Positions 23,926-31,884 of a stretch of 43,649 nt of DNA are shown piece after piece (position 1 is the stretch's first letter; each line of letters starts with the position of its first letter). Origin of the DNA: Bifidobacterium breve (GTDB taxonomy: Bacteria > Actinomycetota > Acidimicrobiia > Acidimicrobiales > Acidimicrobilacustridaceae). The notes beneath the pieces are model-generated. The model had not been told where the DNA came from and did no database searches. It worked only from the letters and a program-made list of their open reading frames with translations. The DNA is taken from positions 1-43,649 of the forward strand of contig CAMCTY010000013.1 of the NCBI GenBank assembly GCA_945878725.1, in the 5' to 3' direction. The position numbers were made by a program, and so were the translations under genes.

Positions 23926-25052
23926 AGCACCTACTCGTGACGAACGATTTTCCACCGAAGGTCGGTGGCATTCAGTCCTACCTGTGGGAGCTGTGGCGTC
24001 GGTTACCTGCCGATTCAACGACGGTACTTACGACACCGCACGAGGGATCGGCGTCGTTCGATGCGCAACAACCATTCCGAATCGAACGTGATCAGGCGCG
24101 GGTGTTGCTTCCAACCAAGGCATTGGCAAGGCGCGTCGATGCGCTTGCTACTGACGTGGGCGCTGATCTTGTTCTGCTCGATCCGGCTGTTCCTTTGGGC
24201 ATCATTGGCCCCTGGCTTAAACATCCCTACGGAGTCGTTCTTCATGGTGCGGAAGTGACAGTTCCCGGGCGACTGCCCATCGTCGGCAGGAAGCTAGGTG
24301 CGATTCTGCGGGGAGCGCAGATCGTGATCAGCGCCGGCGGGTATCCGGCGGCCGAAGCCCGTCGTTGTGCGGGGCGCGATCTGCCCACGGTGATCATTCC
24401 GCCGGGTGTCGATCCGCAGCGTTTCGTTCCCCTCGAACCAGACGATCGTCGCCTTGCTCGCATTGCGCTCGGGCTCGATCCCGATGCGCCGATCATTCTG
24501 GGACTGAGCAGACTCGTTCCCCGCAAGGGCTTCGATGTTCTTATCGAAGCGGGAGCGGTATTGGCCAAGCGTCATCCGGAACTGCAGATCGTGCTTGCCG
24601 GATCCGGTCGGGACCGCCAACGTCTCGAACGAATGGCCCGTCGCATCGGTAGTCCTGTCACATTCCTTGGTCGTGTCGATGACGACGACCTCTCGCCAAT
24701 GCTCGCATCGTCGGATGTCTTTGCGATGTTGTGCCGAAATCGTTGGGGTGGACTTGAGCAAGAGGGATTCGGCATTGTGTTTCTCGAAGCAGCAGCGGCC
24801 GGTGTCGCATCGGTAGCGGGTCGCAGCGGAGGATCCGCAGAAGCAGTCGACGACGGCGTGACCGGTGTGGTCGTGAAACAGCCCAAGGACATTCAGGAAG
24901 TTGTTGCCGCACTCGACCGATTGCTGGGCGATGCCGAATTGCGATCAGCGATGGGTCGGGCCGGTCGGCTACGTGCGGAATCAGCGTTCACCTATGACAG
25001 GCTTGCGGCCGAGTTGTACGCATCATTAGAGAAACTCGGAACAAACCTGTGA
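23922..25052 (+). CDS. pimB: GT4 glycosyltransferase, PimB-like mannosyltransferase
   Basis: 376 aa, GT-B fold of family GT4. The N-terminus LLVTNDFPPKVGGIQSYL is characteristic of PimB, which adds the second mannose to phosphatidylinositol monomannoside on the inner face of the membrane. Further motifs are VVLHGAEVTVPGR, VIIPPGVDPQRFVP, LGLSRLVPRKGFDVLIEA and the nucleotide-sugar E-x7-E region EQEGFGIVFLEAAAAG. The start overlaps the queG stop, and its stop overlaps the GTG of the next membrane-protein gene. The pimB/membrane protein/SRPBCC order resembles M. tuberculosis Rv2188c-Rv2185c, which supports the name. Confidence 0.85.
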   Translation: MKHLLVTNDFPPKVGGIQSYLWELWRRLPADSTTVLTTPHEGSASFDAQQPFRIERDQARVLLPTKALARRVDALATDVGADLVLLDPAVPLGIIGPWLKHPYGVVLHGAEVTVPGRLPIVGRKLGAILRGAQIVISAGGYPAAEARRCAGRDLPTVIIPPGVDPQRFVPLEPDDRRLARIALGLDPDAPIILGLSRLVPRKGFDVLIEAGAVLAKRHPELQIVLAGSGRDRQRLERMARRIGSPVTFLGRVDDDDLSPMLASSDVFAMLCRNRWGGLEQEGFGIVFLEAAAAGVASVAGRSGGSAEAVDDGVTGVVVKQPKDIQEVVAALDRLLGDAELRSAMGRAGRLRAESAFTYDRLAAELYASLEKLGTNL

Positions 25053-25639
25053 TCGAACCAGCTGGCGACAAATCAGACGACAACAAATCAGGCGGTGCCG
25101 AACAGGTCAGTTCGGGACACGTTGATGATGTGCGACCGCCCGACGGTAAGGGCATCTTGCGGCTAGTGGTCGGCGGCATAGCGCTGTTCGGACTCGCCGG
25201 ATTGTTGGCGGCAATCTTCGAGGGATTGTTCACCGGCATCTATGTGGTGATCGCAACGGTTGAATTCGTGGCAGGGACGATTTTCTTCTGCCTAGCGTTC
25301 CTGCGAGCCGTCGATCGGAGCCGGACTGAGTTAGTCGGCATCGGGGGCCTGTTCTTCGCATCCGGAACAGCTCCGGCGCGCGTGCAGCTTATCTGCATGC
25401 TTTCTCTCACTGCGCAGGTCGTCATCTCGATGGCGGTGGCTTGGGTGCATCTCTACACCGCTCTTGCTTTCGGTGTGCTTGCCCCTATGTGGGCACTGGG
25501 GCTCACGGGGTTGTGGGTTGCTGCCTATGGGACCTTTCCCGAGCGCGCTCCGGTGCCGACTCGAACTGGTCGCCGCGACGCCGATCGACGAGCGCACAGG
25601 GCCTCGAATCCTCCAGGAAAAGGCTCTTCGAAGGACTAG
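25049..25639 (+). CDS. Four-helix membrane protein next to pimB
   Basis: 196 aa from GTG 25049, whose GTGA overlaps the pimB stop. An acidic hydrophilic N-terminus of about 35 residues is followed by four membrane helices (~36-59, 65-90, 112-137, 141-163) and a basic Pro-rich tail (RAPVPTRTGRRDADRRAHR). The function is unknown. The position between pimB and an SRPBCC gene is shared with mycobacteria (compare Rv2186c), suggesting a role in mannolipid or envelope metabolism. Confidence 0.78.
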   Translation: MIEPAGDKSDDNKSGGAEQVSSGHVDDVRPPDGKGILRLVVGGIALFGLAGLLAAIFEGLFTGIYVVIATVEFVAGTIFFCLAFLRAVDRSRTELVGIGGLFFASGTAPARVQLICMLSLTAQVVISMAVAWVHLYTALAFGVLAPMWALGLTGLWVAAYGTFPERAPVPTRTGRRDADRRAHRASNPPGKGSSKD

Positions 25640-25684
25640 TGTTTTGCTTGGCAAGGACATGGGTCCTCTGTCGGGAGGCACCTA

Positions 25685-26149
25685 ATGTCCGAGCAGGCCA
25701 GAGAACAGACAACGATCGATGCGCCGGTCGAGCGCTGTTTCGCGACACTCGTTGACTTTGCTTCGTACCCGCAATGGGCCGGAGATCTCAAAGAGGTCGC
25801 CGTCATCGAAACTGATTCCGAGGGCCGGGCGATCGTCGTCGAGTTTCGCGCCGCGGCTATGGGTCGCAGCACCACCTACCAACTCCGTTACGACTACACG
25901 GATGCACCCAATCGTCTCGGATGGGGCCTTGTGAGTGGTGATCTTCCGCGCGAACTTGATGGTGCGTATGTTCTCTCCCCCATTGGCGACGGTTCCTCGA
26001 CCGAGGTCGTCTACGAGTTGGCCATTGATCTGGTCTACCCGATTCCGGGGTTTGTGAAGCGTCGTGCCGAAGGGCGGATCATCAAGACCGCCCTTTCGGA
26101 ATTGAAAGCTCGAGTCGAGGGTTCGCCCCGGCCAATCGAAGACGACTGA
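25685..26149 (+). CDS. SRPBCC (START-like) lipid-binding protein
   Basis: 154 aa. It shows the polyketide cyclase/START-like pattern: TTIDAPVERCFATLVDFASYPQWAGDLKEVAV at the start, a beta-sheet core and a long C-terminal helix (VKRRAEGRIIKTALSELKARVE). Such proteins bind hydrophobic ligands in a helix-grip cavity. It has no signal peptide. GGGAGG lies 6 nt before the ATG, one of the clear Shine-Dalgarno sites here. Its neighbours pimB and the membrane protein suggest a phospholipid or polyprenyl-lipid ligand. M. tuberculosis Rv2185c is the likely counterpart. Confidence 0.88.
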   Translation: MSEQAREQTTIDAPVERCFATLVDFASYPQWAGDLKEVAVIETDSEGRAIVVEFRAAAMGRSTTYQLRYDYTDAPNRLGWGLVSGDLPRELDGAYVLSPIGDGSSTEVVYELAIDLVYPIPGFVKRRAEGRIIKTALSELKARVEGSPRPIEDD

Positions 26150-26188
26150 CCGCATTCCGCAGTCGGAAATTCTGAGAAAAAGTCTCTC

Positions 26189-26201
26189 GGCGCGCAGCGC
26201 C
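26189..26201 (+). terminator. Short GC hairpin after the SRPBCC gene
   Basis: GGCGC-GCA-GCGCC, a 5-bp stem with a 3-base loop, 40 bases after the SRPBCC stop and before the baeRF gene. No U tract. Confidence 0.3.
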
Positions 26202-26249
26202 TGACGGGCATACGCTGACGGTACATATCCCGCAACTGCAGGAGGCCGC

Positions 26250-27368
26250 ATGCCCGTGATCACCGAAGCCGCGATCAAGGAACTGGCAGGTTTCAAAAGC
26301 GCGGAAGGTCCTGTCGTGAGCTGTTATCTCGACGTGGATGGGCGCAGACAGGTTCGCCCGCACGATTACCAGCTGCGGATGAGTTCTCTGATGAAGCAGG
26401 TTGTTGCCGCTCACCCAGAACTTGACCTCAGAGCAGACCTTGAGCGAATCACGAAACATGTCAAAGGCGGCCTTGATCGCCACGGTGTTCGAGGGTTGGC
26501 GATTTTCTCGAATGTGGCTGGGGGACTGTGGGAGGTGCTGTCGCTGCCCGTCCCCGTTTCCAGTCGAATATCGGTAAACCAATCGCCGGCTGTCGGACCG
26601 CTTGAGGCGCTCGTGCACGAACTTGAACCGCTGGGTGTTTTGCTCGTTGATCGTCAGATGGCCCGGATGTTCGTGTTCCATTTCGGTGAAGTCGTCGACC
26701 GCACCGAACTGTTCGAAGCTCTTCCGCGTGATTACGACCGACGTGACGATGCGAGCCGCGGAACTCGCGAACGCGAGCGAAATCACGTTGACGAACTCGC
26801 ATTGCAGCATCTTCGGCACTCGGCGGAGGTCGCGTTTCGCTATCTTCAGAACCGTGGGTTTGGTCGACTGACGATCGGCGCCACCGACGATGTCTACGCC
26901 GCAATCGAACCAGTTCTCCATCCGTACGTAAGAGAGCGTTTGGCGCAGCGAATCCATGCCGGAGTTTCGTCATCGGATTCGGAGATTGCCGCCGCAGCGC
27001 GCCACGTTGAGCATGTGATCGAGGCGAAACGTGAGGCTGATGCCGTCGAGCGTCTACGCGATGCGATCGGATCCGGAAAGAAGGGCATCGCCGGTCTGGC
27101 GCCAGTCCTTCAGGCCCTCAACGAGAAGCGTGTTGCCTCACTGCTCGTATCTGCCGGTTTCACTGAAACCGGGTGGCAGTGCGCATGTGGTGCTCTCTTC
27201 GCCCTCGGGCCCAAATGTCCGGTTGATGGCCAGACGATGACCCATCTGGATGATGTGATCGGTGACGCAATCGATGCCGCGTTACTTGAGGGTGCCACTA
27301 TCGAGATCTGCACGGGGAGTGCGGATCTCGACGTGCTTGGGTCCATCGGGGCACTTCTGCGCTATTGA
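26250..27368 (+). CDS. Bacterial eRF1-like (baeRF/Vms1-related) protein
   Basis: 372 aa. The layout resembles archaeo-eukaryotic release factor domains 2 and 3: a beta-strand N-terminal part (VVSCYLDVDGRRQ, GVRGLAIFSN), an RNase H-like middle part with a charged loop (DDASRGTRERERNHVDELALQHLRH, by position the catalytic GGQ/GxxQ loop), then a domain-3-like part ending in a zinc-ribbon-like WQCACGALFALGPKCPVDG. No GGQ is present. Relatives (baeRF families, Vms1/ANKZF1) act as peptidyl-tRNA hydrolases or ribosome-rescue factors. AGGAGG lies 5 nt before the ATG, the strongest Shine-Dalgarno site in the window. The next gene, a ROK kinase, starts 7 bases after the stop. The family call rests on pattern, not a search. 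Confidence 0.78.
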   Translation: MPVITEAAIKELAGFKSAEGPVVSCYLDVDGRRQVRPHDYQLRMSSLMKQVVAAHPELDLRADLERITKHVKGGLDRHGVRGLAIFSNVAGGLWEVLSLPVPVSSRISVNQSPAVGPLEALVHELEPLGVLLVDRQMARMFVFHFGEVVDRTELFEALPRDYDRRDDASRGTRERERNHVDELALQHLRHSAEVAFRYLQNRGFGRLTIGATDDVYAAIEPVLHPYVRERLAQRIHAGVSSSDSEIAAAARHVEHVIEAKREADAVERLRDAIGSGKKGIAGLAPVLQALNEKRVASLLVSAGFTETGWQCACGALFALGPKCPVDGQTMTHLDDVIGDAIDAALLEGATIEICTGSADLDVLGSIGALLRY

Positions 27369-27375
27369 TACATCC

Positions 27376-28359
27376 GTGAGCAAGCTTTCCATCGGTATCG
27401 ACGTGGGCGGGACGAAGATTCTCGCCGTGGCCATCGACCCCTCCGATTCGACGATTCTCTTTGAGTCCCGCGCTGATACTTCGGATTCGGCAGATGCGCT
27501 CATCGCTGCGTTGGCTGACATTGTCGAGGTCGTGAGCGAAGGAGCGACTGCTGTTTCGGGAAACGCAAAGCCCGTGGTCCGGAATGTCGGACTCGGGCTG
27601 CCCGGGATCGTCGACTCGACGGGAATGCTCCGGGCGGCTCCGAATCTGCAGTGCGCGATCGATGTCGACGTGAAATCGCGCCTTGAAGCGATTCTTGGAC
27701 TACCGATCGTCGTCGAGAATGATGCAAGTTGCGCGGCGTGGGCCGAGGCGATGCTCGGGGCGGGCCGCGGCGTGCGCGACTTACTGCTCGTGACGCTTGG
27801 GACCGGTATCGGTGGGGGGATCGTTCGCAGCGGCGAACTTGTGCGGGGCGCTCATGGCTTCGCCGGTGAACCTGGACACATGCTCGTAGATCCTTCGGGA
27901 CCGACGTGCACCTGCGGCCGTTCCGGATGCTGGGAGCGCTTTGCGTCAGGAACGGGTTTGGGCTGGCTCGGATCTCGGGCCGCACTCCGGGGTGATGCCC
28001 CGGGTTTGCTCGAACAGGTGGGAGGCGATGCGGAACGGATTGATGGCGAACTGGTTTCCGTAGCGGCCCAGTCCGGTGATCAGGGTGCGCTCGACGTCTT
28101 CGGTGAATTTTCCTGGTGGTTGGCTGCGGGATTGGCGAATTTGGCCAACCTTCTCGATCCCGAACTCCTACTCATCGGCGGGGGACTCGCCGATTGCGCC
28201 GATCTTTATCTCGAACAGACGAGGGTCCATTTCCGTGAACTTGTGCTGGGAGGTGCGGCCAGAACAGAAACCGGAATCGAGGTTGCGACACTCGGATCGA
28301 GGGCCGGGGCTGTCGGGGCGGCACTTCTTGCCATCGGCGGCAAGACAGAGAAGTCCTAG
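27376..28359 (+). CDS. ROK-family sugar kinase, probable glucokinase
   Basis: 327 aa from GTG 27376; the longer open frame upstream overlaps the baeRF gene and is not needed. The phosphate-binding motif is GIDVGGTKILAVAID, substrate contacts ENDASCAAWAEAMLG and GEPGHM, and the ROK zinc site CTCGRSGCWE. The length and EPGH motif fit actinobacterial glucokinases that phosphorylate glucose with ATP or polyphosphate. There are 7 bases between the baeRF stop and this start. The sugar is inferred, not shown. Confidence 0.87.
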   Translation: MSKLSIGIDVGGTKILAVAIDPSDSTILFESRADTSDSADALIAALADIVEVVSEGATAVSGNAKPVVRNVGLGLPGIVDSTGMLRAAPNLQCAIDVDVKSRLEAILGLPIVVENDASCAAWAEAMLGAGRGVRDLLLVTLGTGIGGGIVRSGELVRGAHGFAGEPGHMLVDPSGPTCTCGRSGCWERFASGTGLGWLGSRAALRGDAPGLLEQVGGDAERIDGELVSVAAQSGDQGALDVFGEFSWWLAAGLANLANLLDPELLLIGGGLADCADLYLEQTRVHFRELVLGGAARTETGIEVATLGSRAGAVGAALLAIGGKTEKS

Positions 28360-28410
28360 TCGTAGCAGGTGTCTCTCGCTCCGGTGTCCTGAGCGCAGTG
28401 GGTGCGCAGG

Positions 28411-28416
28411 TAGCCT
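28411..28416 (+). promoter_or_regulatory. Putative -10 box (TAGCCT) of the aminotransferase
   Basis: TAGCCT, six bases, then ATG 28423; no ribosome-binding site. Confidence 0.5.
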
Positions 28417-28422
28417 CGCCAC

Positions 28423-29601
28423 ATGGAATTCCGTCGAATCACATCGCTGCCTCCATACGTCTTCACGATCATCGATTCGCTGAAGGTCGAGGCTCGTCGT
28501 TCCGGAGCCGATGTGATTGATCTCGGTTTCGGCAATCCCGATCTTCCTTCTCCCGACATCGCCGTTGAGAAACTGACCGAAGCTGCGCACAACACTCGCA
28601 ATCATCGGTATTCGTCGAGCCGCGGCATTCCCAATCTGCGCCAGGCAATCGCCGATTATTACAAGTTCCGGTTCGACGTGGATCTTGATCCCGACACGGA
28701 AGTCATCAACACCATCGGCGCCAAAGAGGGCTTCTCCCACCTGATGTGGACGTTGCTTCAGCCCGGTGACGCTGCGCTCGTGCCATCGCCGTCGTATCCG
28801 ATCCATATCTACGGTCCGTTGTTCGCCGGGGCGGACATCCGCGAGGTCCCTCTCGGGACAGGCACCGATTTCTTCGACAATCTGCGCGAGGCGTGGGAGT
28901 ACTCATGGCCGAAGCCACGCGTGATCGTCATGTCCTTTCCCCACAACCCCACGACGACCTGCGTTGACCTCGAATTCATGCAGAAGGTTGTCGATTTCGC
29001 CCGTGAACGCGACGTCGTCGTAGTTCACGACAACGCCTACGCCGAGATTGGATTCGATGGATACCGACCTCCGTCGATTCTCCAGGCCGAGGGAGCGAAG
29101 GAAGTCGCGGTCGAGCTGTACTCAATGACGAAGTCGTTCTCGATGGCAGGATGGCGCGTTGCGTTCATGCTGGGCCGACCAGATGTCATCGCTGCGCTTG
29201 CGAAGCTGAAGAGTTACCTCGATTACGGAACGTTCCAGCCGATCCAGATCGCCGCAACGGTGACATTGAACGAGGCGCGCGACGTTCCGCTTGAGGTCAA
29301 CGAGGTCTACCAGAACCGTCGCGACACGCTCTGTGGTGGACTGCAGCGGATTGGTTGGAACATCGAACCGCCGAAGGGATCGATGTTTGTCTGGGCGCCG
29401 ATCCCCGAGGAATACAGCGAGATGAAATCGATCGAGTTCGCGTCGTTTCTGGTGAAGGAAGCCAACGTTGCCGTATCGCCTGGCGTCGGATTCGGCCCTG
29501 GTGGAGACGGGTTCGTCCGATTCGCCCTCATCGAGAACGAGCAGCGGACCCTGCAAGCAGTCCGAAACCTTCGCAAGGCACTCACCCGCCTCGAATCCTG
29601 A
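28423..29601 (+). CDS. alaC: Class I/II aminotransferase, AlaC-like
   Basis: 392 aa, PLP-dependent fold type I. Key segments are VIDLGFGNPDLPSP, GAKEGFSHLMWTLL, VVVHDNAYAEIGFDGYRPPS and the Schiff-base lysine in YSMTKSFSMAGWR, with the late Arg in FVRFALIEN. The sequence order closely matches E. coli AlaC, a glutamate-pyruvate aminotransferase, so the main reaction is likely alanine synthesis from pyruvate; related DapL enzymes are a less likely option. The gene has its own leaderless promoter and a strong terminator. Confidence 0.87.
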   Translation: MEFRRITSLPPYVFTIIDSLKVEARRSGADVIDLGFGNPDLPSPDIAVEKLTEAAHNTRNHRYSSSRGIPNLRQAIADYYKFRFDVDLDPDTEVINTIGAKEGFSHLMWTLLQPGDAALVPSPSYPIHIYGPLFAGADIREVPLGTGTDFFDNLREAWEYSWPKPRVIVMSFPHNPTTTCVDLEFMQKVVDFARERDVVVVHDNAYAEIGFDGYRPPSILQAEGAKEVAVELYSMTKSFSMAGWRVAFMLGRPDVIAALAKLKSYLDYGTFQPIQIAATVTLNEARDVPLEVNEVYQNRRDTLCGGLQRIGWNIEPPKGSMFVWAPIPEEYSEMKSIEFASFLVKEANVAVSPGVGFGPGGDGFVRFALIENEQRTLQAVRNLRKALTRLES

Positions 29602-29607
29602 TCGGAT

Positions 29608-29637
29608 AGCCCCGAGGGTTCTCCGGGCTGTTTCTTC
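29608..29637 (+). terminator. Rho-independent terminator of the aminotransferase gene
   Basis: AGCCC-C-GAG-GGTT-CTC-C-GGGCT forms a two-part stem with one C-C mismatch, followed by GTTTCTTC. It begins 7 bases after the stop codon and is the most canonical terminator in the window. Confidence 0.7.
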
Positions 29638-29666
29638 GTCGAAACATCCTGTTCACGGTTCGTCCC

Positions 29667-29672
29667 TACCGT
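29667..29672 (+). promoter_or_regulatory. Putative -10 box (TACCGT) of the ACT-domain gene
   Basis: TACCGT, seven bases, then ATG 29680. It overlaps an alternative GTG start at 29671, which favours the ATG. Confidence 0.45.
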
Positions 29673-29679
29673 GAGCTTC

Positions 29680-30363
29680 ATGAAGACGACCTACATCCTC
29701 CGAGTCTGGATGCCTGATCGCCCAGGGGCGCTCGGTGCACTCGCGAGTCGTATCGGTGCCGTCGGCGGCGATGTTGCAGGAATCGACATTCTTGAACGCG
29801 GCGCGGGACGGGCGATCGACGAACTCGTGGTGGAGATGCCGAGTGCAGATCTTGTTGATCTCCTTCTCGCCGAGATCCATCAGGTGGATGGTGTCGATGT
29901 CGAGGACATTCGGCTCGCCGCGGACGCTCTTCACGATCCCCGTGTCGACGCTCTCGAAACGGCGGCGATTCTCGTTGGGGCTGCCACGACTGACGAAGCG
30001 ATCACCGGACTGTGCACCCACGCGGTGCGGACGGTAGGCGCAACATGGGGAGCGATCATCGACCTCGATTCAGACGAACTGATTGTGGCGACGGGCGATG
30101 CTCCGCCGGTCGCGTGGATCACCGCGTTCGTGGGTGGCTCACAGAGTTCGGCACGCGTAGTCGACGGACCGAAGGGTCCTGATGATGTTGCGTGGGCGCC
30201 GTTGCCGGCCGCCCGCAAGGCACTTGTGTTGGGCCGCGACGGTCAGGCATTCCGTTCGAGAGAACGGAGGCAGACCGCGGCGTTGGCCCGAATCGTCGAC
30301 ACACGATTTCGCGAACTGAGGACGTTTGCCTCGTTGCGCCAACACCCGTCTACAGGTCGGTAG
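29680..30363 (+). CDS. ACT-domain protein with GAF-like C-terminal region
   Basis: 227 aa from ATG 29680 (an in-frame GTG at 29671 would add three residues). The N-terminal ~75 residues are an ACT domain (YILRVWMPDRPGALGALASRIGAVGGDVAGIDIL), which usually binds amino acids. Residues ~95-210 resemble a GAF-like sensor fold (TDEAITGLCTHAVRTVGATWGAIID, ALVLGRDGQAFRSRERRQTAALARIVD). It is probably an amino-acid-responsive regulator; no enzyme domain is seen. Its 3' end overlaps the convergent glpK by 14 bp. Confidence 0.78.
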   Translation: MKTTYILRVWMPDRPGALGALASRIGAVGGDVAGIDILERGAGRAIDELVVEMPSADLVDLLLAEIHQVDGVDVEDIRLAADALHDPRVDALETAAILVGAATTDEAITGLCTHAVRTVGATWGAIIDLDSDELIVATGDAPPVAWITAFVGGSQSSARVVDGPKGPDDVAWAPLPAARKALVLGRDGQAFRSRERRQTAALARIVDTRFRELRTFASLRQHPSTGR

Positions 30364-31846
30364 CCCAGCCCCGGGTTCGTTCGACGGCCCGGAGCCACTG
30401 TTGGTGGCTTGCGTCGGCCCGGGTGCGATCGCCGACCGGTACGAAGGTCCGATCGAGTGCCCAGTTCGTTGAAATGTCGTCAAGCGAACTCCAGAAGCCT
30501 TCGGCCAATCCGGCGAGATAGGCAGCCCCAAGTGCGGTTGTCTCGCGAACCAATGGTCGGCTGACGGAGACCCCGATCTGATCGGCTTGCAACTGCAGGA
30601 CAAAATCACTGGCGGCACCTCCGTCGGCGCGCAGCGAGTCAAGTTCGAAGCCGGCGGCGTTCGCCATGGCATCGACAACATCGCGGGTCTGGAACGCCAT
30701 CGCCTCGAGCGTTGCTCGTGACAGATGGGCGGACGTTGTTCCGCGCGTGATGCCGAGCACCGTGCCTCGGGCATGAGGATCCCACCATGGGCTCCCGAGT
30801 CCGGTGAACGCGGGAACAATCACCACGCCGTCTGTGTCGGGTACCGACTCGGCAAGCGCCGTGACCTCACCGGAGGTTGCGATGACGCCGAGTCCGTCAC
30901 GGAGCCATTGGACAGCCGCTCCGGTAGCAAAGATCGCTCCTTCGTACGCGTACGTTGTCTCGATCGTGCCGTCGGGACGTGGAAGTGACCACGCGATGGT
31001 GGTGAGTAAACCCTCAACCGGTGCTGGACAACTCGTTCCCACATTCATGAGTACGAAACTGCCGGTTCCGTAGGTGTTCTTCGCCATGCCGGGAGCAAAG
31101 CAGGCCTGACCGAACAACGAGGCCTGTTGATCACCGGCGATGCCGCTGATCGGGATTCCTTGGCCGAGCGGGCAGGAAGCGGCGGTTGTCCCGAATCGCC
31201 CGCTCGAAGGCTTCACCTCTGGCAGTACGTGGGCAGGAACCCCAAAGAGATCGCACAGTTCTGAAGACCATTCGCCGCTACGAATATCGAGCAGCATCGT
31301 TCTGCTCGCATTCGTTGTATCGGTGGCGTGCACCGCGCCTTCCGTCAACTTCCAGAGAAGCCACGTGTCGATTGTGCCTACGGCAACGTCATTGCTGGGA
31401 TTGACGTTTCCTTTAGTGAATAGCCAGTTGAGTTTGGTTCCGGAAAAGTATGGATCGAGCACGAGGCCGGTTGCGCAGCGGATCTGGTCAAGCGCGCCCG
31501 CGGCTCGCAGGTCATCACAGAAATCCGCCGTCCTGCGGTCCTGCCAGACGATGGCGCGGTGCAGGGGATTTCCGGTCGCCCGATCCCAGACGACGACGGT
31601 TTCGCGCTGGTCGGTGATGCCGATCGCTGCGATCGACTCGCCGAGTTCTTCTAGGGAGCGGGCAACATCCCCCATCACGACACCGACGGCATCCCAGATC
31701 TCGTTGGCGTCATGCTCGACCCATCCGGGCTGGGGAAAGTACTGAGGAAACTCGCGGTACGCGGATGCAACCGGCAGCCCGGTCACATCGAATGCGATCG
31801 CTCGCACGCCGGTCGTGCCGGCATCGAGGGCAAGAACGACTCCCAT
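30350..31846 (-). CDS. glpK: Glycerol kinase
   Basis: 498 aa, the standard GlpK length. It phosphorylates glycerol to glycerol 3-phosphate. All signature segments of E. coli GlpK are present: LALDAGTTGVRAIAFD, ITDQRETVVVWDR (Arg81-Glu82), the Tyr in DPYFSGTK (Tyr133), GIAGDQQASLFGQ and YGTGSFVLMN. It can therefore be taken as the true glycerol kinase, in contrast to the altered paralogue at 5850-7292. It stands 20 kb from glpD. A TAATGT box lies 9 nt before the ATG; the gene is divergent from the acyl-CoA dehydrogenase across only 38 bases. Confidence 0.95.
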   Translation of the reverse strand: MGVVLALDAGTTGVRAIAFDVTGLPVASAYREFPQYFPQPGWVEHDANEIWDAVGVVMGDVARSLEELGESIAAIGITDQRETVVVWDRATGNPLHRAIVWQDRRTADFCDDLRAAGALDQIRCATGLVLDPYFSGTKLNWLFTKGNVNPSNDVAVGTIDTWLLWKLTEGAVHATDTTNASRTMLLDIRSGEWSSELCDLFGVPAHVLPEVKPSSGRFGTTAASCPLGQGIPISGIAGDQQASLFGQACFAPGMAKNTYGTGSFVLMNVGTSCPAPVEGLLTTIAWSLPRPDGTIETTYAYEGAIFATGAAVQWLRDGLGVIATSGEVTALAESVPDTDGVVIVPAFTGLGSPWWDPHARGTVLGITRGTTSAHLSRATLEAMAFQTRDVVDAMANAAGFELDSLRADGGAASDFVLQLQADQIGVSVSRPLVRETTALGAAYLAGLAEGFWSSLDDISTNWALDRTFVPVGDRTRADASHQQWLRAVERTRGWATDL

Positions 31847-31855
31847 GAAGAGCGG

Positions 31856-31861
31856 ACATTA
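31856..31861 (-). promoter_or_regulatory. Putative -10 box (TAATGT) of glpK
   Basis: TAATGT on the minus strand, nine bases before ATG 31846. Confidence 0.45.
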
Positions 31862-31872
31862 CGACACTCGGG

Positions 31873-31878
31873 CAGACT
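31873..31878 (+). promoter_or_regulatory. Putative -10 box (CAGACT) of the acyl-CoA dehydrogenase
   Basis: CAGACT, six bases, then ATG 31885. Its -35 position falls on the -10 box of the divergent glpK. Confidence 0.45.
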
Positions 31879-31884
31879 TCATGC

